Shown: positions 18,251 through 27,791, counted from the first letter of the stretch. The stretch is DNA of 64,000 nucleotides from Mesorhizobium sp. M8A.F.Ca.ET.218.01.1.1 (GCF_004791165.1 NZ_SRUZ01000009.1:212873-276872); one strand, 5' to 3'. Translations and numbers: made by a program. Notes: generated by a model from the letters alone, not told the origin.

Positions 18251-19141
18251 TTGGCAGGCATTGCGGACTGGGACGAGCTGAGATTCGTGAAACGGGCGGC
18301 CGAACATGGCAGTTTCACAGCCGCGGCCGGTTCACTCGGCGTCAATGCCGCGACTGTGTTGCGCAGGATAAACGCGCTTGAAGAAAGGCTGGGATCCCGG
18401 CTGTTTTACAGATCTCGAGCCGGGCTCGACCTAACACAAGCCGGCCAGCGCGTCCTCACCGCTGCCGACGCAATCTTTCGCGAGATCCAGGACATGGAGT
18501 TCGCCGTCGTCGGATGCGACGTTCAGCTCGAAGGCAAGATCTCTTTTTCCACCACCGACGATCTGGCGCTCGCCTTTGCGGAAACGGCTCTACACGATTT
18601 TGTCCGGCAGTATCCGGGCGTGACCGTCGATCTGCGGCTGGATAACAAGATCCTCAACCTGAACGAACGCGAAGCCGACATTGTCTTGCGCTGCACAAAG
18701 GCGCCACCAGCGCTTCTGGTTGGTCGAATGCTCGGCGACTTGGAACTGGGTGTGTATGTCGCAAAATCGGTTGCCGACCGACACGAACCGAATGATCTTC
18801 CCTGGATCATCTGGGGCAATGCAGAAGCTCCTCCGCAAGTCGTGGAATTTGAAGCCGCGCATTTGAGGGGCGCCTCCGCCTGCTTGCACATAAACAGCTT
18901 CCTCACAGCGCAGCGTGCCTGCTCCGCCGGATTAGGCCTGGCCGTTCTGCCGTCTTTCATGGCCAGAAAGGACAAGACCCTCCACAGGGTAACGTTCAAA
19001 GCGGTGCCCAGCTCGAGTTCACTTTGGCTTTTGACCCATGAGCGTCTGCGGCGTTTGCCCCGCATCCGAGCCTTCATGGATATGGTCGGCCAGGCGATCG
19101 CCACCCAACGAGCGGTTCTTGATCAAGGCGGGAACGCCTGA
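18251..19141 (+). CDS. LysR-family transcriptional regulator
   Basis: 296 residues. The N-terminal winged helix starts DWDELRFVKRAAEHGSFTA with AATVLRRINALEERLGSRLF as recognition helix; a periplasmic-binding-like effector domain fills residues 90-290. It starts with TTG at 18251 and an AAGG about ten bases upstream; no ATG fits. It is divergent from wrbA (139-base gap) and most likely controls it. The C-terminus converges with the ABC permease of the next block with three bases between the stops. Confidence 0.9.
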   Translation: MAGIADWDELRFVKRAAEHGSFTAAAGSLGVNAATVLRRINALEERLGSRLFYRSRAGLDLTQAGQRVLTAADAIFREIQDMEFAVVGCDVQLEGKISFSTTDDLALAFAETALHDFVRQYPGVTVDLRLDNKILNLNEREADIVLRCTKAPPALLVGRMLGDLELGVYVAKSVADRHEPNDLPWIIWGNAEAPPQVVEFEAAHLRGASACLHINSFLTAQRACSAGLGLAVLPSFMARKDKTLHRVTFKAVPSSSSLWLLTHERLRRLPRIRAFMDMVGQAIATQRAVLDQGGNA

Positions 19142-19144
19142 CCG

Positions 19145-20161
19145 TCAACTCTTACGGACACCCAAGGGACGCTGGTAGCGCGCTCCGATCGTGGCGAGGA
19201 TAAGCACGGCGCCGGCAAACAGTTGCTGGGTGTAGGCCGGCCCTCCGACAATGAGCAGGCCGACACTGCCTGTCTCGATGAGATAGACGCCGATCAGCGT
19301 GCCGACGATGTGAAACGAGCGTTGGCTCAGCGTAACCGATCCCAGGAATGACGCGGCAAAAGTGGGCAGCAGGAAGCCGGTGCCGAACTGCGGCGTAAGC
19401 GATCCCTGCCTCGAGGTGTAGACGAAACCGGCAAGCGCGCCGAGTGCGCCCGCCACGACAAAGGCCAGCATCACCTTGCGCTTAACATCGATGCCCGACA
19501 TGCGGCTCGCCGCTCGGTTGCCACCGGTCGCATAGAGGTGACGGCCGGTCTTTGTGTAGCCAAGGATTACGATCAGGATCACCGCGACAAACGCGAGATA
19601 GAAGACCGGCGCCTGCAGGCCCCAGAGAGACCAGCTGCCTACGAAAAGAAACTGGTCGGAGAAGCCAGTGAATATGATTGAGTTGCCGGTGATCCACAAC
19701 GTCATGCCGTCGAGCAGGCTCGACACGCCGATCGTAGCGATCAATGCGGGGATTTCGAAGTGCGTGATCAACACGCCGTTGACCATGCCGATCAGGATGC
19801 CGCTGGCGACAACAGCAAGAACGATCGGCAGGACCGGCCAGCCCAGATCAGTGCCCAGTACCGCAGCGAGCGCGCCACCGAATGATGCGGCCGCCGCAAT
19901 CGACAGATCGAACTCGCCGACTATCAGCACGACGGTCAGGCCACAGCCGAGAATGGCGAGCACCGCACCGTCATTGAGAATGGAATTGAAATTGTCGTGC
20001 GATAGGAAAGCCCGGGGTTCCGCCGCTCCGAAAACAAACACCAGGGCAGCAAAGAAAATGATCGGCATCAGGCTACCGAGATCGAGACTGCGCCGAAAGG
20101 CGACTGTCTTGATGCCCCCGCCCAACTCCTCGCTTCCGGCTGATGCGACAGGCAAGTCCAT
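19145..20161 (-). CDS. Ribose-type (CUT2) ABC permease, module 1
   Basis: A 338-residue inner-membrane protein of the RbsC/BPD_transp_2 family. VLIVGEFDLSIAAAASFGGA is the hallmark loop after span two or three (GxDLSxG variant with E), and ATGGNRAASRMSGIDVKR is the conserved ATPase-contact loop. About eight to ten spans. Last gene of the minus-strand run SBP, ATPase, permease that follows an amidohydrolase and a MIP18 gene. It starts five bases after the ATPase stop. Family members carry sugars but also other small polar solutes, so the ligand is open. Confidence 0.92.
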   Translation of the reverse strand: MDLPVASAGSEELGGGIKTVAFRRSLDLGSLMPIIFFAALVFVFGAAEPRAFLSHDNFNSILNDGAVLAILGCGLTVVLIVGEFDLSIAAAASFGGALAAVLGTDLGWPVLPIVLAVVASGILIGMVNGVLITHFEIPALIATIGVSSLLDGMTLWITGNSIIFTGFSDQFLFVGSWSLWGLQAPVFYLAFVAVILIVILGYTKTGRHLYATGGNRAASRMSGIDVKRKVMLAFVVAGALGALAGFVYTSRQGSLTPQFGTGFLLPTFAASFLGSVTLSQRSFHIVGTLIGVYLIETGSVGLLIVGGPAYTQQLFAGAVLILATIGARYQRPLGVRKS

Positions 20162-20166
20162 AGGGG

Positions 20167-21714
20167 TCAGTCCTTTCCACGTTCGGCCAGCAAGGCATGC
20201 AGGATCCTGTCCTTGCTCACCTCGATGCCGCGATATTCGCCAGTAATCGTGCCCTCGCCGAGCAGCAGGACCCGGTGCGCGAGAGCCTCGATCTCTTCCA
20301 GTTCCGATGACGCGAAGACGACACCGATGCCTTCGCTTGCAAGACCCCGGATAATCTCGTGGATCTCGCCCTTGGATCCGATGTCGACACCGTGCGTCGG
20401 CTCATCGAGAAGAAGAATCCTGGGGCTGCCGGAAATCCAGCGGCCGAGCAGCACTTTCTGCTGGTTGCCGCCCGACAGCTGGCTCATCTGTGCGTCGATA
20501 CCGGGCATGCGAACGGCGAGCCGCGTCGTGAAAGTGACTGCTGTGATGCGCTCGGTTGCCGGTTTGAGGAGACAATTGCGCCGATAGCGGCTGAGCCAGG
20601 GCAGTGTCACATTTTGCCAGATCGGCATGGTCTGCACAAAGCCGTCCTCCTGCCTGTCCTCGGTGAGCAGCGCGATGCCACAACGCAGGGCATCAGCGGG
20701 GCTCGCCAACTTTGTCGGCACACCGTCAACCGCCACCTCGCCGCCGACAGTCTGGCGAGCACCGAAGAGCATGTGCAAAAGTCGCGTTCGCCCGGATCCG
20801 CCGAGACCAGCCAGACCGAGGATCTCACCGCGCGCCAGCGAAAACGAAATGTCACGAACCTTCCCGTCGCTTAACCCGCGCACCTCCAGGACTGGCTTGG
20901 ACGCGCTCGTGGGCGACGGACCCGACCGTCGGCCGAACAGATGTTCCAGCGACGAACCGACAATGAGTTCGGCAATGCTGCGCTGTGTCTGTCCCTCGAC
21001 CGGCATCGTCGCGATCTTTCGACCATCCCGCAAAACGGTCACCCGATCCGCCAACCGGAAAATTTCTTCAAGCCGGTGACTGACATAGACAATGGCAACG
21101 CCGCCGTGGCACAGTCGCTGGATGACCTCGTGAAGTATTCTTACCTCCGGCTCGGAGAGCGAAGCTGTGACCTCGTCGAGGACGAGGATACGAGGATTGC
21201 GTTTCAGCGCCCTGGCGACGGCCACGAGTTGTCGCTCGTGCGGCCTGAGCAGTTCCAGTCTTTGCCGCGGATCGACGACAAGGCCGACCCGGGCAAGGTC
21301 GTCACTCGCGGTGCGATGCGCCGCACGCCAGTCGATCAACCCCGCCTTGCCTTTGGCGAAGGGCACGCCGAGAAAAAGATTCTCCGTGATCGATAGGGTG
21401 GGAACGAACATCGGAACCTGATGGACGAAGCCAACGCCTGCTTCCATCGCCTGCGCGGGATGGGCAAAGCGCACCGCTCGTCCGGCCAAAATGATCTCGC
21501 CAGACTCAGGGATGTGGTCGCCGGCAAGCACACGGATCAGCGTGGACTTACCGGCTCCATTTTCGCCCACCAGGGCATGTATCTCGCCTGCATGAAGTTC
21601 CAGACTTACGCGATCGACAACCTTGATCGGTCCAAACGACTTGGTGACGTCGCGCAATTCCAGTACCGGACGCGTTTGGCCACTTTCCGGGGCTAATGCA
21701 GGGAGAGCTGCCAT
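20167..21714 (-). CDS. Ribose-type ABC ATPase with two nucleotide-binding halves, module 1
   Basis: 515 residues from ATG 21714 (longer in-frame extension rejected because it overlaps the binding-protein gene). First half: Walker A GENGAGKST, Walker B ILVLDEVTASLSE, but the signature reads LRPHERQ where canonical ABC proteins have LSGGQ. Second half: Walker A-like GLGGSGRTR with Arg for Lys, then a canonical LSGGNQQK signature and ILLLDEPTHGVD. Division of labour between the halves is normal in RbsA/MglA relatives. Five bases separate it from the binding-protein stop. Confidence 0.92.
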   Translation of the reverse strand: MAALPALAPESGQTRPVLELRDVTKSFGPIKVVDRVSLELHAGEIHALVGENGAGKSTLIRVLAGDHIPESGEIILAGRAVRFAHPAQAMEAGVGFVHQVPMFVPTLSITENLFLGVPFAKGKAGLIDWRAAHRTASDDLARVGLVVDPRQRLELLRPHERQLVAVARALKRNPRILVLDEVTASLSEPEVRILHEVIQRLCHGGVAIVYVSHRLEEIFRLADRVTVLRDGRKIATMPVEGQTQRSIAELIVGSSLEHLFGRRSGPSPTSASKPVLEVRGLSDGKVRDISFSLARGEILGLAGLGGSGRTRLLHMLFGARQTVGGEVAVDGVPTKLASPADALRCGIALLTEDRQEDGFVQTMPIWQNVTLPWLSRYRRNCLLKPATERITAVTFTTRLAVRMPGIDAQMSQLSGGNQQKVLLGRWISGSPRILLLDEPTHGVDIGSKGEIHEIIRGLASEGIGVVFASSELEEIEALAHRVLLLGEGTITGEYRGIEVSKDRILHALLAERGKD

Positions 21715-21719
21715 GGGAC

Positions 21720-22868
21720 TTAGTTCGCGGCGGCCGCAGCGGCCCACATCTTGGTGTAGTGGGACTTGAAATCGAACTTGAAGTCGTATTTGAGATCCTT
21801 GCCCGGAACGTTGCTGGCTTCCGTTATCTGCAGGGGAAAGTCCTTGTTGACCCCCCCTTCAGCCTTGTTAAGCGCCCTGTTGCATTCATCGATGCCCGCC
21901 CACGCGACCCACTCAAGCCCCCAGCTCATGGTTGCCACCTGCGGGCCGCCCTTGCGGATGTCGGCATAGGCAACTTCCTCGCCATCGAAGCTTACGCCCT
22001 TGATCTCGGTTCTGTCGCGCTGCTGGGCAGTCTGCAAAAGCGGGGTAAGGGTCTCGTCGAAAGGCGCGATCACCCATTTGAAGGAATCCTTCGGATAGCG
22101 GGTCAGGAGCGCCTGCATCTTGGTGATCTCCCCTGGCCCGCCTTGGGCGAGCGAGAAATCCTCCTCGTGGATGATCTTTGCCGACGACCCGCCATATTGC
22201 TCGATGAATTTCTTGAAGCCGTTGATGCGAACCGTCAGCTGCGGATCTTGCGGCGCGTTGAACACAACGATGCCCCCGCCGCCATGGGCGATAATGTAAG
22301 CGCCGAGTATCGAGCCCGCCGCCGCATAGTCGAGGCCGTAGCCGACATCACCGCCGAATTCGCGCGGATCATCGGAAAAGCCTGTGACAAACGCGATCCC
22401 CTTCCCTTTGCCGCGTGTGATCTGGGCTTTGATGTCGCGAGCCGGTGATGCGAGCGTCAACACGCAGTTGACACCCTTGTTGATGGCGGCATCGACGCCT
22501 TTTTGTGCAACCGCGGGGTCGCCCTTGTTGTCGATGGGAAAGGCTTCCCAGCCGATGGCCTTGGCGGCGTCGGCCGCCGACTGGTAGAGGTATTGGCACA
22601 CCGCATAGGCCAGTGGACAAGGCATGATCGCAACCTTGCCGCCCTTGATCGGGGCCGGCGAGGTGTCGCTCCCGCTCCAGGCGACGCCGCCGACATCGAG
22701 CGGCGCCTTCGACATTTTGCTCAAGAGCGCCGCGCCGACCACCTTGTTGGCGTAGCCGAGGTCGTCGGCCCTTGAATTATCCGCAACCCAAGTGGAAGCG
22801 ATGGTCAGCGCCGCAGCCGTAACAACCAGCGGTCCCAGCGACCTGCTTAAGAAACTCGATTTGGACAT
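21720..22868 (-). CDS. Ribose-type ABC importer binding protein, module 1
   Basis: A 382-residue periplasmic protein. A signal peptide covers about residues 1-35 (SLGPLVVTAAALTIAS core, cleavage near NSRADD). The mature part is a Peripla_BP_4 fold: KVAIMPCPLAYAVCQYLYQS, then KGVDAAINKGVNCVLTLASP. It contains an IMPCPLAYAVCQ cysteine pair not expected in plain ribose-binding proteins. First gene of its importer and 17 bases downstream of the MIP18 gene, so the importer and the amidohydrolase pair are one operon. Ligand unknown. Confidence 0.9.
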   Translation of the reverse strand: MSKSSFLSRSLGPLVVTAAALTIASTWVADNSRADDLGYANKVVGAALLSKMSKAPLDVGGVAWSGSDTSPAPIKGGKVAIMPCPLAYAVCQYLYQSAADAAKAIGWEAFPIDNKGDPAVAQKGVDAAINKGVNCVLTLASPARDIKAQITRGKGKGIAFVTGFSDDPREFGGDVGYGLDYAAAGSILGAYIIAHGGGGIVVFNAPQDPQLTVRINGFKKFIEQYGGSSAKIIHEEDFSLAQGGPGEITKMQALLTRYPKDSFKWVIAPFDETLTPLLQTAQQRDRTEIKGVSFDGEEVAYADIRKGGPQVATMSWGLEWVAWAGIDECNRALNKAEGGVNKDFPLQITEASNVPGKDLKYDFKFDFKSHYTKMWAAAAAAN

Positions 22869-22885
22869 GGTTACCCTCCTTGTTG

Positions 22886-23275
22886 TTATGTTCCCGATGA
22901 CGTTGCGTGCCCGGTATCCGGCCCCCGGTGACAGGCACGAACTCTTGCCAGCCGTTCGCGGTAGTCAGCCGACATCTGCGTCGGCAGCCACATATGCCCG
23001 TAGTCGATGTTTGCACTCGCCGCCGCGACGCCAGGCAGGGCGGCGAGCACGCCTTCGGCCGTAATCTTGAAGAATGCTCCCATCATGCAGCCGGGCTCGG
23101 TGATGTAGAGCGTCACGCGAATGTGTGCGCCGTCGCTGCGCGGCTCGATCTCGATCGGCCCCACCAGCCCCATCGAAACCAGACCTGCCGGTGCGCCAGC
23201 CGATCGGCTGCACGGATCGATGACGGTCTCCAGCGCCTGCCTGACCTGAGCTGCCGAAATCGGATCAGGCTGCAT
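22886..23275 (-). CDS. MIP18/DUF59 family protein, module 1
   Basis: A 129-residue protein of the MIP18 (DUF59, PaaD/SufT-related) family, small factors that help assemble or insert iron-sulfur or other metal centres. Visible marks are VIDPCS with C22, GLVSMGLVGPIEI and the second cysteine in ITEPGCMMG. It starts at ATG 23275 inside the last 11 bases of the amidohydrolase gene, so the two are probably coupled. A paralogue stands in the same place after the second amidohydrolase (27792-28178). The constant pairing suggests it serves the amidohydrolase, but that is inference. Confidence 0.82.
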   Translation of the reverse strand: MQPDPISAAQVRQALETVIDPCSRSAGAPAGLVSMGLVGPIEIEPRSDGAHIRVTLYITEPGCMMGAFFKITAEGVLAALPGVAAASANIDYGHMWLPTQMSADYRERLARVRACHRGPDTGHATSSGT

Positions 23276-24335
23276 GTCTGCGCAGCTCCGACCATTGCGG
23301 CGCCAGGCGCCGCGGTTTGGCGAACTCGTCATTGGCTATCGCCGACTTTGTCGCCTGAACATCGAGGCCGAGGAGGCGCGCCGCATTGAGACCAAGGATG
23401 CCGCGCTTTACCTCGTCGGTCAGCGGGGGAAAGCCGTAGCCGTCGATCAGGTCCTGGGGCATCTCGAAGCGCCAGAACGCTTCCTCGAAATCGCGCGAAT
23501 GGATCATGAGCCCGCCGATGGCCCACAGGATCCTGTCCGTCGCGCCGGCCGCCATGAGCGTCCCGAGGATCTCGGCGAACTTGCGTGGCGCCTTGAACAG
23601 CAGCCCCGTGGTCCCCTCGGTGCTCACCGTGATGTTGGGATGCCATTGCAGAAGTGACACGGTCTCTTCCATGAAGGCCCAGCCGCCATGCACGATCTCG
23701 AATGTCAGTTCGGGAAATGCCCGGGCAGCCGCACCCACCTCGAAGGGAAAATACGGCTCGATCGGCACCGGCCCCATGACGATCGCCTTGTGAATGGCAA
23801 CCATGCGCAGCCCGCGCTTACGCACCCGTTCGAAGATCGGATACATCAGCTCGGCATCATCCATGCCGAACGACCGAAGCTTCCCGTCGATCATGTCGTG
23901 CGGGTAAAGCTTGATGCCTGAAATCTTGTGCTTCTCGACCAATTCGTCGATGCGGTCGAGCACGCCGTCCTGGTGCGGCGAGATACCGCCGTAGAGAAAC
24001 ACGCGTCCGGGCCAGCGGTCGCGCATCCCCTCGCCAATCGCCAGCGGCGAGCCGCCATCCTTGAAATAGCCGTAGAGCGGCAGCTCGTGATAAATGACGG
24101 CATCGGTGTGGCTTTCGCCGAAGATTGAATGCCCGGTGACGTCGACATCGCAGATCCTGTTGTCGAACGTGTCGCGATCAAGAAGCAGATCCGGCCGGTT
24201 TGGCGGCGAGAACTCCCGATGCATCTGGAACACGCCATCTGCGATGCCGTTGGCATAGGGTTGTCCGATGCGGTTTGCCAGACGAAAATTGTAGGCGTGG
24301 CAAATCGCATCCAAAACGAAAACGTCGTTCAGCAT
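23265..24335 (-). CDS. PF04909 amidohydrolase, module 1, with incomplete metal site
   Basis: A 356-residue TIM-barrel protein of the amidohydrolase-2 family (relatives hydrolyse or decarboxylate aromatic and dicarboxylic compounds). Near the N-terminus DAICHAYNF supplies one histidine (H13) where most amidohydrolases have HxH; later barrel histidines are in VAIHKAI and EIVHGGWAF. The Asp that normally closes the metal site aligns with Ile (about residue 272, LWAIGGLM), whereas the paralogue at 28175 keeps Asp. So this copy may bind metal differently or be non-catalytic. ATG 24335 is chosen; a 95-residue upstream extension has no family similarity. Directly followed by its MIP18 partner. Confidence 0.85.
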   Translation of the reverse strand: MLNDVFVLDAICHAYNFRLANRIGQPYANGIADGVFQMHREFSPPNRPDLLLDRDTFDNRICDVDVTGHSIFGESHTDAVIYHELPLYGYFKDGGSPLAIGEGMRDRWPGRVFLYGGISPHQDGVLDRIDELVEKHKISGIKLYPHDMIDGKLRSFGMDDAELMYPIFERVRKRGLRMVAIHKAIVMGPVPIEPYFPFEVGAAARAFPELTFEIVHGGWAFMEETVSLLQWHPNITVSTEGTTGLLFKAPRKFAEILGTLMAAGATDRILWAIGGLMIHSRDFEEAFWRFEMPQDLIDGYGFPPLTDEVKRGILGLNAARLLGLDVQATKSAIANDEFAKPRRLAPQWSELRRHAA

Positions 24336-24733
24336 CTTGTCCCTCGATAAGCTTGACCGCCTCTTCGGCGATGTCAGACGAGATCGGTAAGCCGCTTGCC
24401 AGCTGCATCGATCACCTGACTGAAGCCCAACCATCGCAGAAGAACAGCCGCCGCTGGTAGCGCCGTGTTGGCGGCCTGGCGTTGCCCTTGCGGCAACGCA
24501 ATCCCGCTGCCCCCGGGGGTTGCCCAGCCCGGCCGGTGATACGTTCTGGGCAACACGGCAAAGCCAACATTGCGCTACCACCATGCACGCCCGGACAGGC
24601 ATCCTTGCCGGCGAAAACATCGTCGGCCGCTGACACCCATTCAGAAGCCGTCGCTGCTGCCGTTGCCGGTGTCATCAGCAGTCCTGCCGGGCTGACGGGG
24701 CTTCGGCAATCGCACATCAGATGGAGACGTGGA
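24336..24733. promoter_or_regulatory. Divergent promoter region with GC-rich hairpin
   Basis: A 398-base gap between the module 1 operon (minus) and the RutD-like gene (plus). It contains a perfect 8-bp hairpin, GCGTTGCC with GGCAACGC and a five-base loop, at 24479-24499, followed by the palindromic run CCCCCGGGGG. The hairpin would lie in the leader of the minus-strand transcript, about 145 bases before the amidohydrolase start. No gene is convincing. Confidence 0.4.
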
Positions 24734-25573
24734 ATGCCGACGGCGAAACTTAGCACCGGAGAAATCCACTATGACGTCTACGGCGAAGGTCCGCCGCTGC
24801 TGATGGTCGCCGGCCTTGGCGGGTTGGGCGCCTACTGGCAGCCGCAAATTCGTCAGTTCTCGAAAGACTTCCGCGTGATCGTCCACGACCACCGGGGGAC
24901 CGGACGCAGCAGCCGGTCGGAAATCGACTATTCCGTCGGACAGATGGCCGACGATCTTCTCGGGCTCATGGATCACCTGAAGCTCGACAAGGCACACCTT
25001 GTCGGCCATTCCACCGGCGGTGCGATAGGACAGGTCCTGGCGATCGATCATCCCGAGCGCATAGACAGGCTGGTGCTCTATGCCACATGGACGAAGTGCG
25101 ACGCATTCATGCGTCGCGTCTTCGAATGCCGAAAGGCCCTGCTGAAATCGCCAACCGCCGCCGAATATATCAGCGCCACTGCGTTCTTCCTGTTTCCCGA
25201 CTGGTGGATCAACCAGAACGCCGTGATGCTCGATGCAGCCGATGCCGCATCGCTGCCATCTTTCCCGTCAGCGACGATCGCGGCGAGCCGCTGCGATGCG
25301 GTGATGAACTTCGACCGCGAGCAGGATCTGGGCCGGATTTCAGCGCCGACCCTGGTGCTTTGCGCGCAGGATGATTTCCTGACGCCCGCATATTTCTCAC
25401 GCCAGCTGGCGCAGCTTATTCCAGGTGCTCGACTACAGATCATGCCGCGCGGCGGACATGCCTGCTCTCAGGTCCTGCCGGAAGAATTCATCGCCGCGGT
25501 CCTGCCATTTCTTCATGAAGACCGCCCCAGGCCTTTCGGATCGGTATCTCAGCTTTATGAAGGCACCAACTGA
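24734..25573 (+). CDS. RutD-like alpha/beta hydrolase
   Basis: A 279-residue alpha/beta-hydrolase resembling RutD, the hydrolase that clears aminoacrylate or related malonic-semialdehyde precursors in the pyrimidine Rut pathway. The match is along the chain: GLGGLGAYWQPQI, DHRGTGRSS, GHSTGGAIGQ (nucleophile S93), FLFPDWWI, and the C-terminal CAQDDFLTP (acid D213 or D214) and PRGGHAC (H242). It starts at ATG 24734 with GGAGA seven bases upstream. No rutA, rutB, rutE or rutF is near, so it is unlikely to act in true uracil breakdown; it may hydrolyse an analogous enamine, ester or carbamate made by the neighbouring amidohydrolases. Its last 19 bases overlap the converging MFS gene. Confidence 0.85.
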   Translation: MPTAKLSTGEIHYDVYGEGPPLLMVAGLGGLGAYWQPQIRQFSKDFRVIVHDHRGTGRSSRSEIDYSVGQMADDLLGLMDHLKLDKAHLVGHSTGGAIGQVLAIDHPERIDRLVLYATWTKCDAFMRRVFECRKALLKSPTAAEYISATAFFLFPDWWINQNAVMLDAADAASLPSFPSATIAASRCDAVMNFDREQDLGRISAPTLVLCAQDDFLTPAYFSRQLAQLIPGARLQIMPRGGHACSQVLPEEFIAAVLPFLHEDRPRPFGSVSQLYEGTN

Positions 25574-26748
25574 TCACGGTCCCTCTTGAAGTTCAACAAA
25601 CAAACGACAAAGGCGACAGCCAGCGCTGCCAGAGCCACGAGCAGGATGGCGAGCAAATCCGGGTTGGCTATCAGGATCATGGCGGCAATGGGAGGGGCCG
25701 CGGCCTGTGCGAGCAGTCCCACAAAGGCCAAACGCCCCATGATGCTCGGGTAGCGAGCGGCGCCGAAGATCGACAGCGGCACGGTGCCGCGCGCGATCGA
25801 ACCTATCCCCGCACCGGCCCCGTAAATGACCAAAGCCAGCCAAACCAGCGATGGAACCAGAAGCAGTATCGCAAGCCCGAGCAAGATCAACGTCGCAGCC
25901 GCCAGCAGCGTCCAAAGTGGTTGGTAGCGATGGCCAGCCGCGACCTCGATGGATCTCGCCAGCACCTGCGATGGCCCGATCAAGGCGGCTAGCCCAACCG
26001 CCGTATCCAAAGCCAGGCCGTTTCTGGTCATCATGGCGATGACATGAACCGACAAGACGGCGGCGATCGTACTTATCGTGGTCAGTGCCGACGCCATTAT
26101 CAAAAAACTTGGACGCTCGGACAATGCCAAGAGGGGAGCTGTTCCAGCCTCTCCACCAGTGTCTGGAGCGTGAGGCGAGGTGTGCTTGGGAAGCATCAGC
26201 AAATGGAGCGGCAAGGCAACCAGCACATGCAGCGCAACATAAGCGAGGCAGACGCCGCGCCAGCCGCTATAATGCAGGATCACGACGCTCATAGGCCAGG
26301 TGATCGTGCTGGAGAAACCCGCAATCAGCGTCAGGGAGGCAACGAGGCTTCGTGCGCCGCGGCCATAGATGGAGCCCAACGCCGCAAAGGCGGCATCATA
26401 GAGACCGGCCGCCATGCCGAAACCAAGCAAGACCCAGGCAACAAGATAGATTTCCAGGCTGGGTGCCCAGGCCATGACGGCCATGCCCAATGCCATCGCG
26501 ATTGATCCGGCGGCGAGGACGTTCCTGCCGCCATATTTTCGTATGGCCGAGCCCAGCTTCAGGGATACCAGGGCAGCCGATAGCAGACCTACCGAAAGCC
26601 CCGCGGCGACCCAAGGCAGCGGCCAGGATGTATCCTTGGCAATTGGCTGGGCCAGGACCGCCAGCAGGTAGAAGGTCGAACCCCAATTGATGATCTGGGT
26701 GACGCCCAGCCCCATGACCACAGGCCAGCGTCGGTCCGATCTCGTCAT
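25555..26748 (-). CDS. MFS transporter
   Basis: A 397-residue inner-membrane protein of the major facilitator superfamily with about twelve spans. The loop between spans two and three (GSAIRKYGGRNVLAAGS) is the degenerate MFS signature. The central cytoplasmic loop is short and proline-rich (HTSPHAPDTGG). Its position, last on the strand that carries module 2 and converging with the RutD-like gene, suggests a second carrier or an exporter for the same compound class. Confidence 0.88.
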   Translation of the reverse strand: MTRSDRRWPVVMGLGVTQIINWGSTFYLLAVLAQPIAKDTSWPLPWVAAGLSVGLLSAALVSLKLGSAIRKYGGRNVLAAGSIAMALGMAVMAWAPSLEIYLVAWVLLGFGMAAGLYDAAFAALGSIYGRGARSLVASLTLIAGFSSTITWPMSVVILHYSGWRGVCLAYVALHVLVALPLHLLMLPKHTSPHAPDTGGEAGTAPLLALSERPSFLIMASALTTISTIAAVLSVHVIAMMTRNGLALDTAVGLAALIGPSQVLARSIEVAAGHRYQPLWTLLAAATLILLGLAILLLVPSLVWLALVIYGAGAGIGSIARGTVPLSIFGAARYPSIMGRLAFVGLLAQAAAPPIAAMILIANPDLLAILLVALAALAVAFVVCLLNFKRDRDQLVPS

Positions 26749-26800
26749 TTTCGCCTTGTGCTCTCAGCCGGATTCGATGGTCGACTGTCTTGCTCCGCTC

Positions 26801-27730
26801 TCATGCCACCGCGTGCAGGCGTTTCTTGCGCGGGTTATGCGATGCCGGCGCGGAGCTTTTCAGAAAGTTCAGAAACTCGCGCGCCGCGAGCGGCAAACGG
26901 CGGCTCTCATGCGTGCAGAATTCCACGCATGCCATCTCCATTTCGGTCTCCGCCAGTGGCACCGCCACGAGAGACCCGGCCGCGCAATCTCGCGCCACGG
27001 CGAAATAGGGCATCAGGGTAAAAGCAATTCCCTGCCGCGCGATGGATGCCGTCATCTGGATCGAGTTGGTCGTCGCAAGAACCCGCAGCACCGTTCCCTG
27101 GCTTTCAAGGATGCGATCGACCAGGCGACGCACGCCGAAGGTCGTATCCGGCAAGGCGGCTTTGAATTCGGTCAACTCCGACAAGGTAACCGAGGTGCGA
27201 TTGGCGAGCGGGTGACCTGGAGCCACGATGGCCTGCACCGGCTCGGACCAGCCGCCGCTGTTGACGATGGGCTGTTTGAGAGAGGCGTTGAGCGCGATAC
27301 CGATCTCGGCCTCGTCGGCGATGAGCGCCTGCACGATACGGTCGGTGCTGGTGATGACGATGTTGAACGTTATCTCGGGATATTGCTGCGTAAAACGCCC
27401 GATTACATCCGGCAGGTAGTTGTCGACCAACCCCTCGATACACCAGAGCGAGACCTCGCCCCGCCGCAGTCCCTTCAACTCGTCGATCTGGCTTCTGACG
27501 CGCGTGATATCGCGCACGGTCAGCTGCATTTGCTTGGCAAGCAGTTCTCCCGCCGGCGTGAGCCGGACGCCGTTCGACCGCCGTTCGAGAAGTGCCGTCC
27601 CCAGTTCGTGCTCGAGCTTGGCGATCTGACGGCTAATGGCGGACGGCGCGACGTGGACACGCTCGGCCGCCTGGCGGATAGAGCCCGCGAGCGCGGTTTC
27701 GAAGAAGTACCTGAGTGCCGTCAGATCCAA
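26801..27730 (-). CDS. LysR-family transcriptional regulator
   Basis: 309 residues. DLTALRYFFETALAGSIRQAAERVHVA is shortened here to LRYFFETA..GSIRQAAERVHVA: the N-terminal winged helix with VAPSAISRQIAKLEHELG as recognition helix. Residues 90-300 are the effector domain, with VAPGHPLA. Same strand as module 2 and directly upstream of the MFS gene (52 bases), so it may be co-transcribed. It is the only regulator inside the 19145-34236 block and a candidate to control both modules. Confidence 0.9.
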   Translation of the reverse strand: MDLTALRYFFETALAGSIRQAAERVHVAPSAISRQIAKLEHELGTALLERRSNGVRLTPAGELLAKQMQLTVRDITRVRSQIDELKGLRRGEVSLWCIEGLVDNYLPDVIGRFTQQYPEITFNIVITSTDRIVQALIADEAEIGIALNASLKQPIVNSGGWSEPVQAIVAPGHPLANRTSVTLSELTEFKAALPDTTFGVRRLVDRILESQGTVLRVLATTNSIQMTASIARQGIAFTLMPYFAVARDCAAGSLVAVPLAETEMEMACVEFCTHESRRLPLAAREFLNFLKSSAPASHNPRKKRLHAVA

Positions 27731-27791
27731 TCGTTCAACTTCCTGCCGGTTTCTGGTTCGCCGTCATCCCGGTTTGGCAACGGCCAAAATG

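Noticed and set aside
24482..24733. 84-residue N-terminal extension of the RutD-like hydrolase
   Set aside because: No similarity to the family, lies in the divergent promoter gap, and the ATG at 24734 has its own ribosome site.
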